A stretch of 64,000 nucleotides of DNA from Lasiosphaeria ovina. Taxonomy: Eukaryota; Ascomycota; Sordariomycetes; Sordariales; Lasiosphaeriaceae. The notes beneath the pieces were generated by a model, which made no database searches, was not told where the DNA came from, and saw only the letters and a list, made by a program, of their open reading frames with translations. The translations under genes and the position numbers were made by a program. The stretch spans positions 1,612,001-1,676,000 of the forward strand of contig JAULSN010000003.1 in the NCBI GenBank assembly GCA_033439765.1, in the 5' to 3' direction. Below, one piece after another: positions 12,264 to 24,100 of the stretch. Positions within the stretch are counted from its first letter, which is position 1; the number at the start of each line of letters is the position of its first letter.

Positions 12264-12573
12264 ATGGGCAGGGGCAAGATGGACGACGCCGCAGTGGAGA
12301 GGATTCGTAGGGCCAGGGGTGAGAAGGTGCGAGATTCCCATTACCTGTGTCTAGGCGTCTGGGAGGCCGTCTGTTGCTCCTTTATTCACACGTTGAAACC
12401 TGCAGGACGATTTTGCCAGGCGGGCTGCAATGGCTGCTCGGCAGAATAAAGGAGGCAGTGGCGGCGGCGGCGGCGGCGGCGGCGGTGGCAGCAGCAGCAG
12501 CAGCAACAGCGGCCAGAAAGGCACTGGAAACAACGGAGGCAGTGGCGGAAAGCAGGGAGGAGGATCCAAGTAG
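12264..12573 (+). CDS. small SMP-like, Gly/Ser-rich protein (76 aa)
   Basis: CDS joins 12264-12326 and 12406-12573. The intron (79 nt) has GTGCGA..GCAG ends in phase 0 and splits the conserved-looking segment MDDAAVERIRRARGEK and DDFARRAAMAARQN. This pattern of Asp-Ala-Ala, an Arg-rich helix and FARRA-AAR resembles the seed-maturation-protein (SMP) repeat, also found in small fungal LEA-like proteins, but the match is by eye only. The C-terminal half is low complexity: eleven Gly in a row from GGC/GGT codons, then Ser and Gly/Asn/Lys. No signal peptide or membrane segment. It is too short for many gene finders and stands alone between two long intergenic regions. A stress-protective disordered protein is plausible, but function is unknown. 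Confidence 0.6.
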
Positions 12574-15500
12574 CAAACGATGATGTCTGCCCGTTGCTTT
12601 CCCTGCCTGCCAACCTAGCTGGATGCTTGCCGAGACGACGAATTGGTGCTTTATCCGCAGCCACCAACGCGTGCTAGGATATATATCGGCGGGCATATTC
12701 TACATAATATCAGTGTGTGAGTGATGTCGTTTTAATGGTGTGTAGTTCATTCCACTTTCTTGCTTTCCATTTTGACTCGACTTTTGTGTCTTTCGCGTCC
12801 AGTATCTTGTTTTCTTTGAACTGGTTCTAGGGAAGAAGAACCGGGCGTACTAACTCAGACACGCAATGGCAAATAAATGGTAACGGGCAGTAGTCTGTAG
12901 GCGGCCTGCACGGATCATGTGCGCCTCTTTCCCCTTTCCCAGTTCATATAAGTAAGCCCGGTCTCACTCGGGCCCTTTTGATCTGCCGCCCAAAATTCCC
13001 TCTTCGTGTTAGGCTCGTGCCGATCTCATGATGGTATGGTGACGACGTTTTCGCAAGTTGATTCGAGACCTCCGAAAAAGGGAGGGGAATCTCATCTCAT
13101 GATGGTATAGTGACGACGTTTTCGCAAGTCGATTCGAGACCTCCGGGAAAGGGACAATACGACAGGGCCACATATGCCACGGCCCCAACCCAGGGGGCGA
13201 TGCATTTGCATCATGTGTAAGCCCATGCCAAGCCAAGTCCCAGCTTGGGAAGTTGCTGCTCCCCTCGCCTCTTCCCACTTCATCAGTCTTGGTATTCCAT
13301 CACACGTGATCCTAGCGAGGCATCAAAGCAATTTCGTGTATCCGCCCACCCAGACCAATTGGGTTGTCTCCAGACGCCATCTCTTTGGTGTCAAAACGTA
13401 TAGCCAAGTGGTTTTTCTAGAATGGGGCATGAGACTGGGGCCGGAACCAAGTTGAGCGTCTTCTTCGTCATGTCTCACGATGATGTGCTGGGAAGGGCCA
13501 ATGGAGCCCACGAAATTGCTTTTTTCTCCTGCCGAGCTCGTCACCAGGCAGGAAGACGTGGCTCGAATCCAGACCGCGATCAGACGTGGCGGCGGCGGCG
13601 GCGGCGGGCCTAGATTCCAGGTATGTACACACACACACGCGCCCACGCGCACACACACAAGTACATACAGGCATTCACGCGCGCACAAACTCACTCCTAC
13701 CTCGCTTATAAGTCGACTGGCGTCACAGAGCTAACGCGAGATAGAGCTTTGTGCTGCGAAGAAAAGAGATCTAGCACAGAGTAAGGCGCAAAAAGTCGGA
13801 TGAGTGCCGATATGGAAGCCACGGCATGGCACACACGCCGGGGAAAAGGCAGAAGTGGGAGAGCAGTTCGGCTGTCACTCTCTCTTCCGCCCTCCTCTCG
13901 CTCCACCTCCCCCCCCCCCAAGCACATACACACACATACACACACACTTGCACCATCATTATCGCCAAGGACCTGCTTAACCAATGCCCGGTAAACACAT
14001 CCTTACGCCGCCGTATCCCTCCCCTATTCAGTCTCTTCATATGGCTGTGGGTCTCGGCCAACTCGACATACTCGGGTAGGCAGTTATTATTCCCCCCATC
14101 CGGGCAATCTGGACTGGCAGACATGGTGGGTAGGTTGAAGGCTCTAGGGATGCGTCACGTTTGGGTTTTGTTTGGGGACCCGGGTAGAGAAAGAACGGGG
14201 AGGTGCAGAGCCATCAGAGTAGGAGACAGGAAAACAGGAAGAGATAAAGGTGGCTGGAATGGCCCCAAGTGGCACAACCCACACTGGTAGTTTCCCCAGC
14301 TATCCGCGTGCTTGCTTGGTTGTCTATTCAACAATGAGAGACGGACCAAGACAAGGAAGGGCCGGCGCTCGTGAGCCTCTCTCTGAAACCCTGGTCTTAG
14401 ATATGTTAAAACATTCCCCATTGGTACCTACCTAAGGGAAACGTCTTCAATGGGGACAGCCCCACGGACACGGGGCACATACCGTCTATGGTCATTTTTA
14501 TCCTTTGGACGCCTTTGCTGTTCCTTCAAATGTTGGTTGATGAGAAACACGGTGGCTAGCAAGTTGAATATCAGTTTCATGGGATGCAAAAGGAGTTGAG
14601 AAAGGGATTTATGTTGGTGACGGCGGAGGAGAGACTCGATACAAAGAGGCAACCCTAGGTAATATTTCTAATAGCCAACGTCAACCAAAGAAAATGCAAG
14701 AGACACCCACAACATAAACTCGAGCACCCAAGGTAAGTAAGGTGGTAGGTTAAAGTAGTAGGTTTGTGTAGGTTGGCGGTACCTTGTGTTCTTACGATTT
14801 AATACTGTCTCGCCAATATAGAAACAAACTATTAAGTACTACCAACGCCCTAGTTTCTCGTCCTGTGTCAACAATTCATCAATGCATGGGCAAACCTCAT
14901 GTTCAAATAGACAAGGCACTCTTGAGCTATGTAAGGCAGTTTCAATTATTCAGTCACTATACATGATTTAACGAGCGCCCTGCAAAATCAAACCTGGTGT
15001 TCTGGATTGGTGTTGGCTGATACCGGTAATTTCGTTACTATCAGGGTTATTGCGGTATTTAGTTGGTAACCCGTACAGGACTAGCAGCACTGGCCGGTCT
15101 GGAAGCCTGCCCGGCTCGCAACCCTGGGCTGGGCGGCGAGGCGAGGGTGCTGTGACGCGTTTTTCTTTCGGGATTGACTGGGGTACTGCAGCCTTGAATC
15201 CGCCTGGGCCTGCAGCCCAATCTGGAAACTACCTGTTCATGGCCACTCATTGTCATCATCGCGTCTGCCATCCATGCAAGGTATTCAAGACATGTCGACA
15301 CTCTATTCAGCAGTCCAAACATACCAAAACCGAACCTAAGCCCGCAGAAAGCTGCAACGCGCAGATCCGTATCTACACCCGGCGTACTGTATGTATGTAT
15401 GTACTGACAGTACATACAGTACGACGTGAAGGCCCACTGCTCGGACGGACCGTCCAACGGAGCAGCCCAGGTGCACGGGCAGCGCATTCGCATTCGTCCC

Positions 15501-15862
15501 ATCCACGGCCAACATTGGATTTCATCCACATCGTTTCACCCACACAGTGTGTCGCCGGCATCCCACGGCCAGTTCGCTGATTGCTCATTGCTCATTGACC
15601 CGTTGGAGCGTTTTTGGTACTCAGGACCTTCCTTACCTTACCTTGGCCATATCGGCCTCGGCGGATCAGGCGCCGAGTGCATCACGCTGCCCCCCAGGCC
15701 ATCTCTTCCCAACCTGTCCATCTTTGCTTTGGCAGCACAGGGTACCGTACAGTACATACAAGCATTCCACCACCACCAGCACCGCAAGCGCCACCGCCAG
15801 CAAGCAGTAGCCGCAGCGGCATGCTTATCAGGGCCCAAGACCTCCAACATTGAACCCGAGCC
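12574..15862. other. long intergenic region upstream of vac14
   Basis: About 3.3 kb without a supported gene. It contains a 71-bp-period duplication (13025-13155), GGC and CA repeats (about 13590-13662), another C-run/CA tract (about 13911-13948), several AGGTA/TACCT clusters (14423-14436, 14735-14785) and a TATG repeat near 15389-15405. Frames here lack family resemblance and overlap on both strands. Confidence 0.45.
13025..13155. repeat. 71-bp-period tandem duplication
   Basis: Two copies of about 60 bp start at 13025 and 13096 with CTCATGATGGTAT and run through GACGACGTTTTCGCAAG, TTCGAGACCTCCG and AAAGGGA. They differ at only a few positions, mostly transitions, so the duplication is fairly recent. 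It is noncoding and lies about 450 bp downstream of the small Gly-rich gene. Confidence 0.9.
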
Positions 15863-18800
15863 ATGGATCCTAATATCCAGCGAGCTCTCAACGACAAGCT
15901 CTACGACAAGAGAAAAGTTGGCGCTCTCGAGTATGTCCCCCCCCCCACACTGCCTACGTTCATTACATGCTTGCCCCTGGACAGACTTCAAGAGCTGGCT
16001 TGCCCTGCCCTTGTGAAGATGTAGACTCACGCCCTCTCGCAACAACAGACTAGAGCGCGTGATTCGCGAGCTCGTCACTGCCAAGGACTACCCCAGGGTG
16101 GAAGCAGTCCTCGACCAGCTCTGCAATGACTATGCATATGCCGTCCATCAGCCTCATGCCCGGAATGGTGGCCTGATAGGCCTGGCTGCTGCTGCTATTG
16201 CCCTCGGCTCAGTAAGTTCCTCGTCTGACCACTCGCCACTTTGCACATACATGTCCCCTACATTGCTGCTGCTATGAAGCAAGCCTCTTTGCAACCTCCG
16301 CTTTCCTGCCATGCCCTCCCAGTACTGCTTGCCCGTGCTCACCCTTCCAGGAACTTGCGAGGTATCTTGAGGTCATCGTGCCCCCTGTCCTTGCCTGCTT
16401 CACAGACCAAGATGCCCGGGTCCGGTACTATGCCTGCGAGGCTATGTACAACATAGCCAAGGTGGCCAAGGGCGAGATTTTGATTTATTTCAACCATATT
16501 TTTGATGCGCTTTGCAAGGTATGTCTAAACCCACTCCGCATCCCGCAACCCCTTGCTTTACCTTCCGGCTCACTGTCACCACTACCGTCCAGCTGGGTGC
16601 CGACTCGGAGCTCTCCGTCAAGAATGGCGCCGAATTGCTCGATCGGCTGATCAAGGATATTGTTTCGGAATCAGCCGCCACCTATGTCTCAATATTAGAA
16701 CAGCCCCCTGGATACAGCGCCGATGACAAGGAAACCCAGGATGGGCGCTCCGATCTGCCAACTGCCTTCTCGCTGAAGCGTTTTATCCCGCTCCTCAGAG
16801 ATCGCATCTTTGCCCTCAACCCTTTCACGAGGACTTTTCTGGTCGGATGGATCATCTTGCTTGACTCCATCCCTGACCTCGAGCTTGTTACCTTCCTGCC
16901 CGAATTTCTCGGGGGTCTCTTGCGGTTTCTAAGTGACTCGAACCGTGATGTCCACGTCGCCACCCAGGGCTGCCTGGACAAGTTCCTAAACGAGATCAAA
17001 CGGATTGCCCGCGTGAAGAAGGGCATCGCCGAGAGCAAGAAGTCTAAGGGGGATGGAAAGCGAAAGCGAGAGGACTCTCTTGACAGCGGGAGCGTGCATA
17101 TTGCGCCTGAGGAAGGGGACGAGGTAGAGTCCGAGACAGCCAACGACGACGACGATGCGAGCAGTGAAGATGACTGGGTTCCTGGCCAAGATGTGCAAAT
17201 CAACTACAAGGCCGTTTTAGAAATCCTCACAGCTACTCTCGATTCGCCATTAGGCAAGTCTATCTGCTCCCTGATCTGTTCGCTTTGTCGGTTGATTGTT
17301 GACCAATATTGCAGAAGAGGATGGGTTGTTGGAGTCGCTTCGATGGATTGTCGAGTTTCTCGACATTTGCCCGGAAGAAGTTCTTCCGTTCACACCCAAG
17401 ATACTGGCCCACTTGCTGCCAGCCATGGCGAGTGGCGTTGAATCGATCCGCCAGGCTGCCGCGAGAGTCAACACCTCTTTAATGGATTATGTTGTCTCTC
17501 TGTCCGACGACGCGGAGCTGATGACCATGCAATCTCAATCGCGCATACCGGGGCCTCCCGTACAAGGTGACCGTCAAGATGGCAACGCGAGCACCCGGGC
17601 CTCTTTATCAAGTTCGAGGGAGCTCGAGGTTAGAAGTCCCACACCGGCTCAAGGAAGGGGAATCCCAAGGACCCCGACGCCTGCACTTTCGGCGCCGAAC
17701 CCTCAAGCGGACCTCGACTATGCGGCTGCAGTAAACTCGCTCACCCTGCTATTCCTCAATGACCACGAGGCCACCCGCGTTGCTGCGCTGACGTGGTTGA
17801 TCATGCTACACCGCAAAGCCCCCAGAAAAGTGCTAGCATTCAACGACGGGACATTCCCGGCTTTGCTCAAGACCCTCTCGGACCCTGCCGAGGCAGTGGT
17901 GACGAAGGACTTGCAGCTCCTGTCGCAGATCTCGCGGAATAGCGAGGATGACTACTTTTCGAATTTCATGGTCAACTTGCTTCAACTTTTCTCCACAGAT
18001 AGAAAGCTTCTTGAGACACGCGGCAATCTAATCATACGCCAACTCTGCACAAGCCTTAGCGCTGAGCGCATCTATAGAACCTTGGCCGACTGTATCGAGA
18101 AGGAAGAAGATGTCGAGTTTGCCAGCATTATGGTGCAAAATCTCAACAATAACTTAATTACGGCGCCAGAGCTGTCTGAAGTACGGAAACGGCTGCGAAA
18201 TCTAGAGACAAAGGTTGGATCCCTCGCGGTCACGGCTGTAGAAGTGCATCATGGCATGAGCTGACAATTCCAGGACGGACAAACCTTCTTCGTGGCCCTA
18301 TTTCGGTCATGGTGCTACAACGCCGTGGCCACGTTCTCACTTTGTCTGCTGGCCCAGGCATACGAACAGGCATATAATCTCCTGCAGATATTGTGTGTTG
18401 CGCATCGTCCTTTCTGATTTCGAGCCTTGCTAATAGACCACCAAGTGCCGAACTCGAGATGACGGTCAATATACTCATTCAAATCGACAAGCTTGTGCAG
18501 CTTCTCGAGTCGCCTGTGTTTACCTGTACCATACTATCCGCCCCTATTCTGCAACCGAGTGAATGCTGACGTGATTTAGACCTCCGGCTGCAACTACTTG
18601 AGCCAGAAAAATACCCGCATCTGTACAAATGTCTCTACGGGCTTCTAATGCTCCTGCCTCAATCTTCGGCATTTGCGGCGTTAAAAAACCGGCTCAATAG
18701 CGTGAGCTCGATCGGCTATCTTCACATTGCGCCTAGACCGTATGTTGCTTTGCCATTGCTACCCCGTCATATATTTTTCGGCTTGACTGAGCCGGGAACA

Positions 18801-19259
18801 CGCGAATTTCTTTTCCTAATCCTTAACATTGTCCCCCCTCCCCCCCACAGAAAAAAAAAATTGCCTTGCTAATGAGACTTATATCTTGAATTCAGCAACG
18901 CCACAACTCCTAGTGCCTCCTCTTTTGACAGACCAAACAGGCTGAAGGGGCGCGACGATGGCATCATCCGATGGAATGAGTTGCTGGAGAAGTTCCGAGC
19001 CGTCCAAGAGCGTGCCCGGCGTGTGCAGAGGCTGGGGAGCGACATGGATGACGGGTCGAGTTTAGGAATCAGTGAACTGCGCATTGGTGATGGAACGATG
19101 GAACCAAAAACCGCCAAAGAGGTGCGCGCACCGCCCGTGCCGGTCAAGGATCCGCCCGCACCGGCTCCTCCCACGCCAAAACCACGATCAGGACTCGGAA
19201 GGCAATTTGGGAGATTGGGAGGGGCAGTATCTGGGCGAGGCAAGCGAACGCAACAATGA
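15863..19259 (+). CDS. vac14: Vac14, scaffold of the PI(3,5)P2 kinase complex
   Basis: HEAT-repeat scaffold that holds the Fab1/PIKfyve kinase and the Fig4 phosphatase on the vacuole membrane and sets PI(3,5)P2 levels. CDS joins 15863-15930, 16049-16211, 16351-16518, 16593-17253, 17315-18213, 18274-18392, 18446-18525, 18580-18739 and 18896-19259 (893 aa). The N-terminus [18 protein letters not shown] and the exon 2-3 region (about 65-160; [19 protein letters not shown]) match the Fab1-binding region. An acidic/basic insert lies at about 285-345. The C-terminal part (about 600-780; [39 protein letters not shown]) matches the Fig4-binding region. Intron 4 (17254-17314) uses a GC donor (GGCAAGT). 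Intron 6 (18393-18445) uses an AAG acceptor, chosen because it restores [11 protein letters not shown]. The tail is Pro-rich and basic. It converges on the HAUS1-like gene with about 180 bp between stops. Confidence 0.93.
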
Positions 19260-19439
19260 TGGCTTTTTCTTGTATTGCTTCTCAGGGTTTCCTTTGTCCT
19301 GGTTTTCTTTTCACTGATAACAACTGACCCTAGAGCATGATGTCGGCGTGTAATGCAATACCCCCAAGAAGCGGAAGTAATATGGAACCGGACAAATTGC
19401 CGGCTGGTGTATCAGTGTCTTACTCCCTATCTCTTTCTC

Positions 19440-20399
19440 CTATCGTGTTGGTTTTCTTGGTGTTTCTCTCTCGACCAATCCTTCAAAGACGGCATCTCGG
19501 CGCTGCGTCATTCGTCTGAGCTCAGAGCGCAGACTCTCCAACTCCTGTCTGGCCTGATCTGTATCCGGAGGCAGGCCCTGGAAGGCTTTGACTTGGGAAT
19601 CCAACTCTTTTTTCCGTGCTAGAAGCGTCAGGTATGCTTCCTCTTCCTGCCGCACTTGCTTAATCGTTGGATTCGTCATATTCCCCACAGAGCTTGCCAG
19701 GAACGTGACTTTGTCTCTTAACTCAGGCAGCCGTGTCGCCATGGTCTTGATCTTGCGTTGCATCTCAAGATTCTGCTTAGCCAAATCTGTCCCTGGTCGA
19801 TAGTGGCTCGTCTCCAACTCCTCCCTCAGGCGCTCTATCGTAAGCGCCTCGGCTCCTAAGAACCGGGCCAGCACTTGCACCCGTCCCTCGGTCTGCTCGA
19901 GCTCACCGACTTTCCCCGCCATCTCCACCATCTGCTGCCCCAGATCCGTTGGTGTGGCGAATGCAATGCCTCCTTCCACTGCCAAAGTGGCCATGGTGTC
20001 TAGCGCTACCCTCCCCTCTCGGGAGAGTCCGTCCTCAACGGCGGCGAGGATGGCATCGCGTGTGTCATGTAATTTGGTTGCGTTGATACTAGCTTCAGCT
20101 TGATCATTTTTATCGTTGTCTCTCCTGTTCCGATCCTGCTGCTCCAGGTTGCGCAGTGCCCCGGCCTCAAGTCGCCCAATTCGCTGCCGCTCTTCGTCTG
20201 CCGCTTCGTTCGCTGATGCCAACGCCAGCAACACCCGCAGCGTGTCGTTGTTGCGCTCAAAAACTGGCGGTGAGCGCCCACCGGGGAACTGTCGCGCCAG
20301 CCAATTATCGACAAAAGACCAATCTTTGGCCGTACTAGCAGCGGCGCGTGCCACAGAGGGGGAGAATATTGCTGCTGTGTGCGGGTTAAGGTGTGCCAT
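19440..20399 (-). CDS. HAUS augmin-like complex subunit 1 (coiled-coil protein)
   Basis: A single-exon 319-aa protein that starts at an ATG at 20399. The N-terminus (AAIFSPSVARAAASTAKDWS, then a short FVDNWLARQFP helix) resembles fungal proteins annotated as augmin subunit HAUS1. The middle and C-terminus are helical with heptad-like spacing (for example FLGAEALTIERLREELETSH and KELDSQVKAFQGLPPD), so mainly coiled coil. Augmin binds existing microtubules and recruits gamma-tubulin complexes for branching nucleation. There is no catalytic motif and no membrane segment. It is head-to-head with apsB (764 bp between starts) and tail-to-tail with vac14. The family call rests on remembered N-terminal similarity and length; another coiled-coil spindle protein is possible. 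Confidence 0.7.
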   Translation of the reverse strand: MAHLNPHTAAIFSPSVARAAASTAKDWSFVDNWLARQFPGGRSPPVFERNNDTLRVLLALASANEAADEERQRIGRLEAGALRNLEQQDRNRRDNDKNDQAEASINATKLHDTRDAILAAVEDGLSREGRVALDTMATLAVEGGIAFATPTDLGQQMVEMAGKVGELEQTEGRVQVLARFLGAEALTIERLREELETSHYRPGTDLAKQNLEMQRKIKTMATRLPELRDKVTFLASSVGNMTNPTIKQVRQEEEAYLTLLARKKELDSQVKAFQGLPPDTDQARQELESLRSELRRMTQRRDAVFEGLVERETPRKPTR

Positions 20400-21163
20400 T
20401 TTCCCCCTTTGTTGTTTATTGTTGTGCCTGGTGTTGTTACGCTCGCTATAATGCCGGGGATCTCGGGGAATCCGTGCGCAGGATGGCGAAGAGAGTACGA
20501 AGCATCACACAGCAGAGTCAAAAGTACTAGTCTTGTCCGAAGTGTATTCAACCGTATTACTTGCAACGCAGTAGTAATTCGGTCGTATTTTTTGTTACGT
20601 GTTGCAATTTACCGGCTGTTTCTTGTTCACCCACTCGAGTGGAAATGTGGCTATCTGGGTGAAATGATGATCTCGTGCTTATAAAATGTTTCAAAGAGGA
20701 CCTGGAGGTTAGGTTATAAGATGCCTTAATGCCGTGATACACGACGGTGTCAGTTGCAAGGGGCATTCGCTTGGTGGGACAGCGGTGGGGTTTGGGTTGT
20801 GTTTGTCGGTGCGGCCGTGCGACGTAACGAATTCGAAACGGAAAACTGCTGGGGGGGGGGGGGTCCTTGACGCTGATTGGCCAATTTTGCCAAGTAAACA
20901 AAAGAAAGACAGGCAAGGGCGATCTCGACGACTGGACGAGACGCGCGCTCCCAACGCGACTTCTCCACCAAAAACCACTAAGTCATGGCAATTGCATGCC
21001 CGCCGCCGACGAGAGCTGCCACCGTCGTCTACAGAAAGACAGCAATTGATTATAATTGTCCTATTTAGGCGCAGGACAGCAACACCGAAACAAAAAAACG
21101 CGTTTATTGTTACTATCTTGACATTATCGCTCCGCCTCTCCTCTCTCGAGCTGTCGCCGCCGC
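20400..21163. promoter_or_regulatory. bidirectional promoter region HAUS1-like/apsB
   Basis: This region separates the divergent start codons of two microtubule-organising genes. It contains a run of 13 G (20851-20863) and a pyrimidine-rich stretch just before apsB (about 21127-21155). Frames on both strands inside it are open but lack ATG starts or family resemblance, so I treat it as noncoding. I could not recognise a specific factor-binding site. Confidence 0.5.
20851..20863. repeat. G13 homopolymer in divergent promoter
   Basis: Thirteen consecutive G lie near the middle of the HAUS1-like/apsB intergenic region. Rigid homopolymers like this can exclude nucleosomes or form four-stranded structures with other G-runs, but only one run is present here. 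Confidence 0.8.
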
Positions 21164-24100
21164 ATGGCCCAGCCAGGCATGGGCGGCCTCGACACCCCGC
21201 GCACCAACATTGGTGACGCGACATATCTTAGCCGCCAGCCAGATTTCGACATGTCGCAGGAGCTGTCCTTTCAGTCGCCCTCCAAGGACGCGAACCTGCT
21301 GCACCAGCTCCGCAACGGCGGCCGTCCGACCCTCAAGACGCCGCGAGGCAACCGTGCCCCCTTCACCGACCGACGAAACCTCCCTGCCGGCCTGGCTGGC
21401 GCCGAGTTTACGCCACTTCTCAAGTCTGCCACCATGAACAGTGCGAGACGCGGCCCAGGTGGTGTACCCGGCAAAGAAAACGGGCTTCAGACACCTGCAT
21501 TCCTAGCCAGGATAGACGAGGATATGACCCCCATGCCCGCCGGCGAGACGAGCGTATATGGAGCCTCTCGCAACGCGTCCTCGTATATGGACAACACGCC
21601 TCTCCCCGCTGTGGCCGACGATAGCAGCGTCGCGTCCACGCCCTTGGTCATGAGACGGCGCGGCGACGGTGCTGACGGCCCACTCGAGGACGGCAACCAA
21701 CTCTCGCTGCGCGAACAGGAAAATGTCATAGATCGAATCGAGAAGGAAAACTTTGGGCTCAAGCTGAAGATTCACTTTCTGGAGGAGGCACTCCGCAAAG
21801 CCGGGCCGAGTTTCAGCGCCGCTGCACTTAAGGAGAACACGGAACTGAAAGTCGACAAGGTAACAATGCAGCGCGAGCTTCAGCGGTACAAGAAACACCT
21901 CACCTCGGCTGAGAAGGACCTCGAGACCTACCGCCAACAGATCATCGAGGTCCAGGAGAAAGCTAAGCGAAAGTACGCTGATGAGGCGCAGCGGGTCGAG
22001 CTCGAGCGGCTGCGCCAGGCGCTGGAGGAGAAGGAGCAGGAGGTGGAACACCTACAGCGTCAGGCCGAACAGACGCAGGACGAGCATGACAAGATCGAGA
22101 ATTTGCAAGACGAAATCGGCGATCTCGAGGCGGACGTCCGGAGGAAGGACCAGCTCATATCGGAGCGCGAGGACGAGCTGGATGATCTGAAAGAGAAGGT
22201 TGACGAGTTTGAGGGCCGTCTTAAGGATAGCCAGCGACGCGTGGTAGAGCTTGAGGAGAAAGCACGCGACGGCGACCAACTCCAAGAGGCCAAAGAAACA
22301 ATCGAGGACCTGAAGGATAAGCTACAGGACGCCGTCTCAGAAAAGGAACGCGCGGAAGCGGACCTGGACGAACTCCAAGAGGAGCTAGCCGACAAGAGCA
22401 TGGTCACGAAAGGTCTCTCGCGACAGGTTGAGGAGAAGGTTATCCGTCTTCAAGCTGATCTCGAAAAATCTCGACAAGAATGCCGCTCCTTGGAGGAAAA
22501 GCGCGTCTCTCAGGAACAGGAAATCGAGAACATCAAGTCCAAGCTAAAAGAGGCACGGCAAGAACGTGATTCTTCGGAACGAATTCGCCATGATCTGGAG
22601 ACTAAGCTGGAGGAAGCGCAAAATTCTCAACACCGCGAAATCAACGATATCAAATCTCAGCTGAGAGAGGCGCGACGAGAATGTGACTCGTCCGAGCGCA
22701 TTCGCCAGTCACTAGCAGCCAAATTGGAGGAGGCACAGGCCGATTTGAACCACCGGTCTGACGAGAAAGCGCTTCTACAAACCCGTCACGACGCTCTGAC
22801 AAACGAGTCCATCTCTTTGCAGCGCGAAGTTTCCAGTCTACAGAAGTCTGTTGCAGAGCTCGAGAAGAGTTTAGACCAAGAGCGAGAACATGCTTTGGAA
22901 ATCGAGCGCGATATACGGGACCAGTACACGAACGAAATTTCTCGCCTTAATGATGAAATCTCAGACCTCCAGGCCGAATGTCGCGAGAAGGATAATCTCT
23001 ACGACAACGACGGCGAGAAGTGGGAGACGGAGCGCCGCAACCTCGTATCAGAACGGGACCGTGCCGAGGAGCGCGCTACAGGCCTTCAGCGACCTATTGA
23101 CAGGCTACGGGACACCGAAGGTGCCTTGTCAAATAAAGAGTTGCAAATGAAGGAGGCTCTCCAAAGCGAGATGGAGCGACACAAGAGCGAAGAATCTGTG
23201 CTATGCCGCCAAATCGATGATCTGCAGCAGAACCTGGACTCCCAGCAGAGTATGCTAGAAGAGTTACGAAAAGACATGTCGGCGGTTAGAGACCAGCTCC
23301 GCCAGTCGCAGCTGGACTGCCAAACACAACGACAAACAGTGGAGGCCCTTGAGGACGAAGTTGAGGTCCTGCAGGCCACCATTGATGAAGAATCCGACAA
23401 AGCCCGCATTGAACAGGAGCGCGCAAAACAAGAATGCGACAGTCTGAAGGCTCAACTTGCTTCGCTGCAAGTAATTGCAGATTCTGCCTACTCTTCGAAC
23501 TCAGCCTCTCAGGAATCTGCTAGGCAGACAAGTGAAGGTTTCGCTCGCCTTAAATTCCAGCTCGCCGATTCGACAGAAAGTCTCGCCAGGGTCACAAAGG
23601 AACGGCACATTCTGCAAGAGCGGTGCACAGCAATCGATGGCGAGCTGCGTGCCATCAGGACTGCCCTGGCTGAAACAAAAGCTGAGCGCGACGATCTTGA
23701 AGCGGACATTCAGCAACTGAAGGAGCAGGGCGAGGACACATTCAGATTTGATCAGGAGAGGCTCGACTTGCGCACCGCCAAGACAAGATTGGACTCTGAG
23801 CTTCGCAGGCTTAAAGAGGAAAACAAGGCCTTGGCCGATCAGCGGGATGAGGTCGAGAAATTGCTCGAGATCGGAACAGAGAAGGCCACGGCCGAGGAAG
23901 AGCGTCTTAACCAAGAGATTCGCCAGCTTCAGGTCAAACTCCGCCAAGCTTCTGATAGCCAGGAGCTCTCCGTCGCGCGTCGCAATATCCGCGAGCTGGA
24001 GCGTCGAATTGAAGACTACGAATTTCAGCTGGCAGCTGCTCAAATTCCCGCAGTTCAGGGGACCGAAGGCAACAGTGAGTTGTCCTTGCTTCACCGCGGT

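Noticed and set aside
20709..21224. Overlapping long frames on both strands between HAUS1-like and apsB
   Set aside because: Both are non-ATG or low quality, include the G13 tract and contradict each other. Treated as promoter.
21503..22051. 182-aa minus-strand Leu-rich frame
   Set aside because: Reverse reading of the apsB coiled-coil exon; Leu-rich only because of GAG/CAG codons opposite.
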